A stretch of 5,000 nt of DNA from Bacteroidia bacterium (GTDB taxonomy: Bacteria; Bacteroidota; Bacteroidia; Bacteroidales; UBA12481), in assembly GCA_026391235.1 (NCBI GenBank), contig JAPLDV010000267.1:1-5000 (forward strand), in the 5' to 3' direction. Made by a program: the position numbers and the translations under genes. The notes beneath the pieces were generated by a model that saw nothing but the letters and a program-made list of their open reading frames with translations, was not told the origin of the DNA and ran no database searches. Positions 1 through 5,000 of this stretch are shown here, in pieces (the stretch's first letter is position 1; every line of letters begins with the position of its first letter).

Positions 1-1374
1 CCGCCTGGTTCCGAAAATGATCGCGTTCGGCGGGGTTCCGGCCGGGAGCATAAATGCCATGGAAGCCGATAGAGTAGCTGGCAGCATGAACAGCAGCGGA
101 TGGGTGTGAGTGGCAATTGCCATACCCGATAATACGGGTAATATCATTTCAGTGGTGGCGGTATTGGAGGTCAGTTCGGTAAGAAACGTTACAAGTAGAC
201 TGATAATCAATATGATAATAATCGGGTGTAAAACGGAAAGTCCCCGTAACTGTCCACCCAGCCAAAGCGATAGCCCTGAATCCCGAAATCCGTTTGCCAA
301 TGCAAACCCGCCGCCAAACAGTAAAACAATATCCCATGGCAAATGACTGGCCGTTTCCCAGTCCATGATCCTCGATCCCGCCCGGCCCTTGGCAGGTATC
401 ATGAACAATGGCAATGACAGGGCAATGGCCACCGTGCCGTCGTTGATAAATGCCGGTTTTCCGAATATCGATGCCCATCCTTTAATGGTGGTTGTTCCGA
501 TCTCGACATCCGACCGGGTGATCCATAACAATGCCATCAGAAGAAAAGCCACCAGAACAATTTTTTCCTCCCGGCTCATCGGTCCGAGCTCCTTCTTCAT
601 ATGCCTGATGGGTAGGTCCTTAACCGCCTTCGTCTTACTTCCCCTGGCATACCTGAAATACAGGAGGGCAAAAGCAGCAATCAGCAAAAGAACGCCTGCC
701 GGAACTGCAAAAAGCATCCACTGAAGAAAAGTGATCGGAGGTGCCTGGGGAAACATTACCTGATAAATTCTTAGGAAAGAAAGGTTTGGTGGTGTGCCAA
801 CGAGGGTCATAACCCCTCCGATTGATGCGCTGTAGGCCACCCCGAGCAGCACACCGGTTGAAAAGGACCTCCTTTTGTCGGGTTCCGGCTCAATTTCAAG
901 CAGCACCGATATCAGGATGGGAACCACCATCATGGCCGTTGCCGTATTCGACATCCACATGCTCAACAACGCGGTTGCAAGCATAAAGCCCAATAGCAGC
1001 CTGGATTTCCCGGTTCCGGTAATGCTAAGGATGCTAAGAGCGATGCGCTTATGGAGGTTCCATCGCTGCATGGCAAGCGCTATCAGGAATCCTCCGATAA
1101 AAAGGAAAATCACATGGTTGAAATAGGCCGCTGAAACAGTCTGTCCATCCATAATCCCAAGCATCGGGAACATTGCCACCGGGAGCAGTGAAGTTATTGC
1201 CAGGGGAACCGCCTCCGTTATCCACCAGATGGCCATCCAGGCAGCTATGGCCAGGGTATATCCTATTTCCGGATGTTTTATATCGGGATGGTACAGGGAA
1301 ACAAGGGCAAAAGCTGCTACAGGCCCCGCCCAGAGCGCAACTCTTTTAATATCGAAAGGCTTGGCTCCGGTCAA
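1..1374 (-). CDS. SLC13/DASS-family sodium:dicarboxylate or sulfate symporter, C-terminus cut off by the window edge
   Basis: Inner-membrane permease of the divalent anion:Na+ symporter family (SLC13; CitT/INDY relatives), which imports dicarboxylates, citrate or sulfate with sodium. The minus strand is open from about position 1410 to the left edge, giving 458 residues from the proposed start. It shows the family's internal duplication: SNTAT at about residues 142-146 followed by [14 protein letters not shown] at 184-197, then [11 protein letters not shown] at 403-413 followed by PAGTPPN at 444-450. In VcINDY the two SNT motifs bind sodium and the substrate carboxylate. The first helix reads [13 protein letters not shown] (46-58), and [16 protein letters not shown] lies at 345-360. 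Relative to relatives only a few tens of residues should be missing. The start is TTG at 1374, overlapping the purC stop; the first in-frame ATG is residue 47, inside the first conserved helix block. No Shine-Dalgarno is visible. The substrate cannot be told from sequence. Confidence 0.93.
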   Translation of the reverse strand, partial: MTGAKPFDIKRVALWAGPVAAFALVSLYHPDIKHPEIGYTLAIAAWMAIWWITEAVPLAITSLLPVAMFPMLGIMDGQTVSAAYFNHVIFLFIGGFLIALAMQRWNLHKRIALSILSITGTGKSRLLLGFMLATALLSMWMSNTATAMMVVPILISVLLEIEPEPDKRRSFSTGVLLGVAYSASIGGVMTLVGTPPNLSFLRIYQVMFPQAPPITFLQWMLFAVPAGVLLLIAAFALLYFRYARGSKTKAVKDLPIRHMKKELGPMSREEKIVLVAFLLMALLWITRSDVEIGTTTIKGWASIFGKPAFINDGTVAIALSLPLFMIPAKGRAGSRIMDWETASHLPWDIVLLFGGGFALANGFRDSGLSLWLGGQLRGLSVLHPIIIILIISLLVTFLTELTSNTATTEMILPVLSGMAIATHTHPLLFMLPATLSASMAFMLPAGTPPNAIIFGTRR

Positions 1375-2315
1375 AGTGATGAAAGGTAGTTTCTGATGTT
1401 GTTTTCTATCCTCCCTTCAACATTGCTGGCCTCTGCACGGATAAATTTTTCACCCGTGATCTGTTCGAACAGTTCAATATACCGGTCCGATATTTCGAGA
1501 ACGAATTTGTCGGGCATAAAAGGAACGGTTTGACCTTCTTTGCCCTGGAAGTTATTCTCAATAAGCCACTGTCTGACAAATTCTTTGGATAACTGCCGCT
1601 GCTCAATCCCTTTTTCGAACTTGCTAACGTAAGTGTCGCCGTAAAAATAGCGGCTTGAATCGGGTGTATGGATCTCATCGATCAGATATACTTTACCGTC
1701 CTGAATGCCAAACTCATACTTGGTATCCACCAGGATCAGACCCATCTGAGCTGCCATTTGGGTGCCGCGTTCGAACAATTTAAAAGTGTACTCCTCCACC
1801 TGGTTATAGGTTTGCTCCGGCACCAGATTGCTTGCGATGATCTCTTCGCGGCTGATATCTTCATCATGGCCGATGTGAGCCTTGGTTGTCGGGGTAATGA
1901 CCGGTTTGTCGAATTTTTGATTTTCCTTCATTCCCTCCGGCATCGGTATGCCACAGATCGAGCGTTTCCCCGATCGGTATTCGCGCCAGGCATGGCCGGT
2001 GAGGTATCCCCGGATAACCATTTCAACCGGTAACGGCTCGGCTTTTCTTCCGATGGTAACCATGGGATCGGGTGAAGCAATTTTCCAGTTTGGGACAATA
2101 TCGCTGGTGGCATCAAGAAATTTCGAGGCGATCTGATTTAATACCTGCCCTTTATATGGGATCCCTTTGGGCAACACCACATCAAAGGCAGATATCCGGT
2201 CAGTTACCACCATTACCAGGTATTTGTCACTAATGTTATATACGTCGCGGACCTTCCCTTTGTACAGACTGATCTGATCAGGAAAACTAAATTCGGTTTT
2301 AACAATTGCTTCCAT
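1371..2315 (-). CDS. purC: Phosphoribosylaminoimidazole-succinocarboxamide synthase (SAICAR synthetase)
   Basis: Cytosolic enzyme of de novo purine synthesis. It joins CAIR and L-aspartate using ATP to give SAICAR. The 314-residue protein is the longer form, close in size to yeast Ade1 and longer than the roughly 240-residue E. coli enzyme. Visible landmarks are the N-terminal ATP-binding stretch YKGKVRDVY (18-26), TDRISAFD (38-45), signature-1-like [16 protein letters not shown] (95-110), [16 protein letters not shown] (140-155), and signature 2 LVDTKYEFG (195-203) followed by [13 protein letters not shown] (212-224). Signature 1 usually ends in GS; here it is GH, which I recall as normal in Bacteroidota PurC. 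The ATG fits the usual N-terminus of these homologues. It lies 20 nt downstream of phoH in an A/T-rich gap with no Shine-Dalgarno, and its stop overlaps the transporter start, so it is probably transcribed from the phoH promoter. Confidence 0.97.
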   Translation of the reverse strand: MEAIVKTEFSFPDQISLYKGKVRDVYNISDKYLVMVVTDRISAFDVVLPKGIPYKGQVLNQIASKFLDATSDIVPNWKIASPDPMVTIGRKAEPLPVEMVIRGYLTGHAWREYRSGKRSICGIPMPEGMKENQKFDKPVITPTTKAHIGHDEDISREEIIASNLVPEQTYNQVEEYTFKLFERGTQMAAQMGLILVDTKYEFGIQDGKVYLIDEIHTPDSSRYFYGDTYVSKFEKGIEQRQLSKEFVRQWLIENNFQGKEGQTVPFMPDKFVLEISDRYIELFEQITGEKFIRAEASNVEGRIENNIRNYLSSL

Positions 2316-2335
2316 CTACATTAATATTTAAGAAA

Positions 2336-3274
2336 TTAATTTTTATCGTAAGCTCTGACGATCTGCTCAACCAATCGGTGCCTGATAATATCCTGGTGAT
2401 TGAACTCAACAATCGCTATTCCGGGGATATCAGCAAGAATCTGCCTGGCATGGATTAACCCGGATTTTTTAGGATCGGGCAAATCCACCTGAGTGATATC
2501 GCCGGTGACTGCAAACTTGGCGTATTCACCCATGCGGGTCAGGAACATTTTCAATTGGTTAATCGATGTATTCTGAGCCTCATCCAGTATAACGAAGGCA
2601 TTATCGAGAGTCCTGCCCCGCATAAAAGCCAGCGGAGCGATCTGGATCACATTATCTTCCATGTATTCCTTGAGTTTCCGTGCAGGCATCATATCCAGCA
2701 AGGCATCATACAAAGGCTGCAGGTACGGGTCGAGCTTCTCCCTTAAATCTCCCGGAAGAAAACCTAAATTCTCACCCGACTCTACAGCCGGCCGGCTCAG
2801 GATGATTTTTTTCACCTCCCGGTTCCGGAGTGCTCTCACTGCCAGCGCCACCGCGATATAGGTCTTCCCGGAACCCGCCGGGCCGGTTGCGATCAGCAGG
2901 TCATGTGTCCGGTACTTTTCGACCATCTCCTTCTGATGGGCTGTTCTGGCCCGAATGGGTTTGCCATTATTCCCAAAGATCAGGATATCTTCCTCTCCGG
3001 GCTCGGTACCGTTGCTGATCCCGTTTTCAAGCAGAATTCCTTCGATCTCCAGCGGGGAAATCCGGTTGTATTTATCAACAAAACCGAACAACTTTTCAAT
3101 CTTGTCCTCGAAGCGGGTAATTTCTGCTGCTTCACCAACCGCTTTGAGCTGGTCGCCGCGGGCAATCAATTTGATCTTGGGAAAGAATCTCTTGATGATC
3201 TCGAGATGTTGGTTATTAGCACCATACAGCACTATCGGATCGATCCCTTTTAAATAGATGATTTTTTCAATCAT
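2336..3274 (-). CDS. phoH: PhoH-family P-loop ATPase (YbeZ/PhoL type)
   Basis: Cytosolic nucleotide-binding protein related to the helicase core. In E. coli the homologue YbeZ works with the RNase YbeY in rRNA maturation; its biochemical role is otherwise poorly defined. Using ATG at 3274 the protein has 312 residues. Walker A is GPAGSGKT (131-138), preceded by LLIAT; Walker B is FVILDEAQN (227-235). Family blocks SRPAVESGENLGFLPGD (160-176), LDPYLQPLYDAL (181-192), TGDITQVDLP (257-266) and DIIRHRLVEQIVRAY (295-309) are all intact. An upstream in-frame ATG at 3310 would add 12 residues, but MIEKIIYLKGIDP matches the usual Bacteroidota N-terminus, and the longer form would start upstream of the transcription start predicted from the -7 element at 3312-3319. 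No ybeY is next to it in this window; instead purC follows at 20 nt. The symbol denotes the family only. Confidence 0.95.
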   Translation of the reverse strand: MIEKIIYLKGIDPIVLYGANNQHLEIIKRFFPKIKLIARGDQLKAVGEAAEITRFEDKIEKLFGFVDKYNRISPLEIEGILLENGISNGTEPGEEDILIFGNNGKPIRARTAHQKEMVEKYRTHDLLIATGPAGSGKTYIAVALAVRALRNREVKKIILSRPAVESGENLGFLPGDLREKLDPYLQPLYDALLDMMPARKLKEYMEDNVIQIAPLAFMRGRTLDNAFVILDEAQNTSINQLKMFLTRMGEYAKFAVTGDITQVDLPDPKKSGLIHARQILADIPGIAIVEFNHQDIIRHRLVEQIVRAYDKN

Positions 3275-3292
3275 GCAGTTAAGATAAAGTCG

Positions 3293-3300
3293 TATTTTTG
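3293..3300 (+). promoter_or_regulatory. Putative -7 element of a Bacteroidota-type promoter for DUF62-mazG
   Basis: TATTTTTG at 3293-3300 on the plus strand is an exact match to TAnnTTTG. The predicted start of transcription near 3307 gives a leader of about 47 nt before the ATG at 3354. I find no TTTG at the expected -33 distance (around 3270-3274), so the promoter is weaker on paper than its minus-strand mirror image. Confidence 0.4.
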
Positions 3301-3319
3301 AGCCTGTCACGCAAAAATA
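3293..3319. repeat. Inverted repeat, 8-bp arms with 11-nt spacer
   Basis: TATTTTTG (3293-3300) and CAAAAATA (3312-3319) are exact reverse complements separated by 11 nt. Each arm is also a -7 promoter element for one of the two divergent blocks, so the symmetry may reflect paired promoters, a dimeric regulator site, or both. The arms are A/T-rich, so a strong RNA hairpin is unlikely. Confidence 0.6.
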
Positions 3320-3341
3320 GAAATTATCAGGGATTTAGAAA
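3312..3341 (-). promoter_or_regulatory. Putative Bacteroidota-type promoter for phoH-purC-transporter
   Basis: On the minus strand TATTTTTG (3319-3312) matches the Bacteroidota primary sigma -7 consensus TAnnTTTG exactly. TTTC (3341-3338) is a three-of-four match to the -33 element TTTG, with an 18-nt spacer where about 19 is usual. Transcription would start near 3305, leaving a leader of about 30 nt before the phoH ATG at 3274. The site supports that ATG over the one at 3310. The motif match is seen directly; promoter activity is inferred. Confidence 0.5.
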
Positions 3342-3349
3342 CGTGTTTC
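3338..3349. repeat. Short inverted repeat GAAAC-GT-GTTTC
   Basis: Five-base arms with a 2-nt centre lie 4 nt upstream of the DUF62 start codon and cover the proposed -33 position of the phoH promoter. The location would suit an operator, but arms this short occur often by chance and no regulator is encoded nearby. Confidence 0.3.
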
Positions 3350-3353
3350 ATGC

Positions 3354-4181
3354 ATGTCCATTATTACTTTAACCACAGACTGGCAAACCAGGGACTATTA
3401 TTCAGGAATGATCAAGGGCCGTCTTTTGCGACTGATGCCGGATGCAGTGATTGTTGAGATAAATCAGCATATCGAACCCTTCCATATTTTGCAGGCTTCC
3501 TTTGTGCTTCGGCAGGTTTTACCGGAATATCCCGAAGGAACCATTCATCTATTTCTGGTCAACCAGGGGCACCGGCCTGGAATATGGCCGGCTGTGGCTC
3601 AATATAAAAGCCAGTTTCTAGTGGGTTGGGATGACGGAATCCTGGCTTTGATCATGGATGCGGATCCGGATTATTACCTAAGGCTTGATCACGCAATTCT
3701 GCATAATATGGACCATGCTACCGGAATAGAGGAGCAGTTCCGCCTGATTGAACCCAGCTTTCCGGAATTATCCCTGTTTACCAGGATAGCTAAGTATTTA
3801 TCGGCAGGTTTGACCTTAACCCAGGCAGGGCCTCATTCCGTAGATTCCGGCTGCTCAAACTCATGGTTGCCGGTTATCAAAAAAGATCAGATCGATGGTC
3901 AGGTAATCTTTATTGATTCCTACCGAAATGCAATCACCAATATCCCTAAAACCGAGTTTATTCGGATCGGATCCAACCGTACCTTTGAAATCACGATAAA
4001 ATCCAATCGATATAAAATTTACGGAATCAGAAATACTTACCTGGAATCAGAACCGGGCGAACTGCTGGCAATTTTCAATGCCGCCGGTTTGCTGGAGATC
4101 GCCATTGTACAGGGCAATGCCGCAGAGCTGCTTGGATTTGAACCCGGAACACCAATTAAAATCAGATTTGATGAACAGTAA
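3354..4181 (+). CDS. DUF62 family SAM hydroxide adenosyltransferase (SAM hydrolase) homologue, possibly catalytically altered
   Basis: Characterised DUF62 enzymes hydrolyse S-adenosylmethionine to adenosine and methionine and are relatives of fluorinase and chlorinase; they act in the cytosol as trimers. At 275 residues this one has normal length. Supporting landmarks are ITLTTDWQTRDYYSGMIKG (4-22), with the conserved Asp9; EGTIHLFLVNQG (61-72); IDSYRNAITNI (187-197), holding the Asp188 and Asn192 of the C-terminal SAM site; and EPGELLAIFNAAGLLEIAI (233-251) followed by QGNAAELLG. Two positions look unusual. The VDPG-type Asp is Asn70, and the stretch that normally reads like FHGRD is replaced by FPELSLF (136-142), with no His. 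The WDDG segment (92-95) replaces the more common PDNG/PNNG. ATG at 3354 fits the family N-terminus. mazG overlaps its last 11 nt, so the two are probably co-transcribed. Confidence 0.9.
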   Translation: MSIITLTTDWQTRDYYSGMIKGRLLRLMPDAVIVEINQHIEPFHILQASFVLRQVLPEYPEGTIHLFLVNQGHRPGIWPAVAQYKSQFLVGWDDGILALIMDADPDYYLRLDHAILHNMDHATGIEEQFRLIEPSFPELSLFTRIAKYLSAGLTLTQAGPHSVDSGCSNSWLPVIKKDQIDGQVIFIDSYRNAITNIPKTEFIRIGSNRTFEITIKSNRYKIYGIRNTYLESEPGELLAIFNAAGLLEIAIVQGNAAELLGFEPGTPIKIRFDEQ

Positions 4182-4950
4182 CAGGACGGATATTTTGGAG
4201 TCGTTTAACCGGCTGCTGGATATTATGGATGAGCTGAGGGCAAAATGTCCCTGGGATAAAGAACAAACGATCGATAGCCTTAGAACATTGACCATTGAAG
4301 AAACCTATGAACTGGCAGATGCCATATTGGATGAGGATCTTCCAGGCATCAGTGAGGAGCTGGGGGATATTCTGTTGCACATCGTTTTCTATGCCAAAAT
4401 CGGGCAGGAAAAGGAAGCATTTACCATGAAGGAAGTGATTGACGGAATCAATAAAAAACTGGTATTCAGGCATCCGCATATTTTTGGGGATGTTATTGTC
4501 GGAAATGCCAGGGAGGTGGAACAGAATTGGGAAAAGATCAAGCTGACCGAACACCAGGGGAAAACTGTTTTAGGTGGAATCCCTACCTCACTGCCGGCCA
4601 TGATCAAGGCATACCGGATCCAGGACAAGGCCCGGGGAGTCGGATTTGACTGGGATCACCGGGAGCAGGTATGGGATAATGTGAAAGAGGAGATCGGTGA
4701 ACTGATGGCAGAAGTGGAAACCAACCAATCGGTCGACCGGGTGGAGGCTGAGTTCGGTGATGTTCTCTTCAGTTTGATCAACGCAGCCAGGCTATATCAG
4801 ATTAATCCGGAAAATGCTCTCGAACGGACCAACCTTAAATTCATTCACCGGTTTAATTATCTGGAAAAAGAGACCAGCAAGAAAGGTCTGAACCTGAAAA
4901 ATATGTCGCTTGAGGAGATGGACCGGTACTGGAATGAGGCGAAGACGTTG

Positions 4951-4953
<3 letters not shown>
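4171..4953 (+). CDS. mazG: Nucleoside triphosphate pyrophosphohydrolase MazG
   Basis: Cytosolic house-cleaning enzyme that converts NTPs and dNTPs to the monophosphate and pyrophosphate; in E. coli it also lowers ppGpp during starvation. The 260-residue product is almost the same length as E. coli MazG (263). Both tandem MazG domains are present with their metal-binding ExxE...ExxD sets. The first has E44, E47, E63 and D66 in EETYE and EELGD, after the CPWDKEQT motif (26-33). The second has E174, E177, E194 and D197 in EEIGE and EAEFGD. The linker block GGIPTSLPAMIKAYRIQDKA (135-154) and RGVGFDW (155-161) are typical. ATG at 4171 is chosen because it gives family length and N-terminus; the same frame extends back to an ATG at 4078, but that region codes for the conserved end of the DUF62 protein. 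The 11-nt overlap with that gene suggests translational coupling. The stop TAG is the first three bases of a tandem repeat. Confidence 0.96.

Positions 4954-5000
<47 letters not shown>

Larger units (their letters stand above)
3275..3353. promoter_or_regulatory. Divergent intergenic region between phoH and the DUF62 gene
   Basis: This 79-nt A/T-rich gap is the only non-coding stretch in the window that can serve both blocks. It contains mirrored -7 elements (3293-3300 on plus, 3312-3319 on minus), a small inverted repeat GAAAC-GT-GTTTC (3338-3349) and the 8-bp palindrome CATGCATG (3349-3356), which includes the DUF62 start codon. No Shine-Dalgarno-like sequence precedes either start codon, as is common in Bacteroidota. 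I saw no riboswitch-like structure or terminator; the gap is too short for a typical SAM riboswitch. Confidence 0.7.

Noticed and set aside
95..108. SLC13-like gene as a frameshifted pseudogene
   Set aside because: At first no long minus-strand gene was obvious here, but codon-by-codon reading shows one uninterrupted frame from 1374 to position 1; it is simply open at the window edge.
110..1126. Three plus-strand open frames (110-346, 365-724, 875-1126) and a minus-strand one (149-478) in the left third
   Set aside because: They lie entirely inside the minus-strand symporter frame, which carries two full SNT/GTPPN motif pairs; the other frames have no recognisable domain and are shadows.
2903..3257. 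Plus-strand frames of about 100 residues (2903-3253, 2955-3257) opposite phoH
   Set aside because: They are antisense to intact PhoH coding sequence and resemble no family I recognise.
3275..3310. A 12-residue N-terminal extension of PhoH starting at ATG 3310
   Set aside because: It would lie upstream of the transcription start predicted from the -7 element at 3312-3319, and family proteins start at MIEKII-like sequence, encoded from 3274.
4078..4170. A 31-residue N-terminal extension of MazG starting at ATG 4078
   Set aside because: These bases encode the conserved C-terminal end of the DUF62 protein (LEIAI, QGNAAELLG). MazG family length and N-terminus fit ATG at 4171.

Overview
The window carries five protein genes in two divergent blocks and reads as ordinary chromosome of a member of the Bacteroidota, probably of the Bacteroidales/Marinilabiliales type. 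This is inferred from three things: the flavour of the protein sequences (long-form PurC with a GHAWR motif, the TTDWQT N-terminus of the DUF62 protein), the absence of convincing Shine-Dalgarno sequences, and two exact matches to the Bacteroidota -7 promoter element TAnnTTTG in the only real intergenic gap. No RNA gene, CRISPR array, insertion sequence or prophage gene was seen.

Left block, minus strand, read right to left: a PhoH-family (YbeZ/PhoL-like) P-loop ATPase (3274-2336), SAICAR synthase PurC (2315-1371), and an SLC13/DASS-family sodium:anion symporter (1374 to the left edge, C-terminus missing). PhoH and purC are 20 nt apart. The purC stop and the proposed TTG start of the transporter share the four bases TTGA, so the three genes look like one transcription unit. 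The transporter is open through the left edge and fills the first 1.37 kb completely.

Right block, plus strand: a DUF62 SAM hydroxide adenosyltransferase (SAM hydrolase) homologue (3354-4181), overlapped by 11 nt by mazG (4171-4953), a full-length two-domain nucleoside triphosphate pyrophosphohydrolase. The DUF62 protein keeps the C-terminal SAM-binding landmarks but appears to have lost residues usually linked to catalysis.

The 79-nt divergent gap (3275-3353) holds two face-to-face -7 elements that form an 8-bp inverted repeat, plus a smaller inverted repeat beside the DUF62 start. At the far right a tandem heptanucleotide array (unit TAGGCAG, about 7 copies to the edge) begins on the mazG stop codon.

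By function the genes are housekeeping: purine synthesis, RNA/ribosome-related PhoH, NTP clean-up, SAM turnover and carboxylate or anion uptake. I see no strong case for a new multi-gene system. The most useful leads are the diverged DUF62 protein, the mirrored promoter pair and the repeat array.
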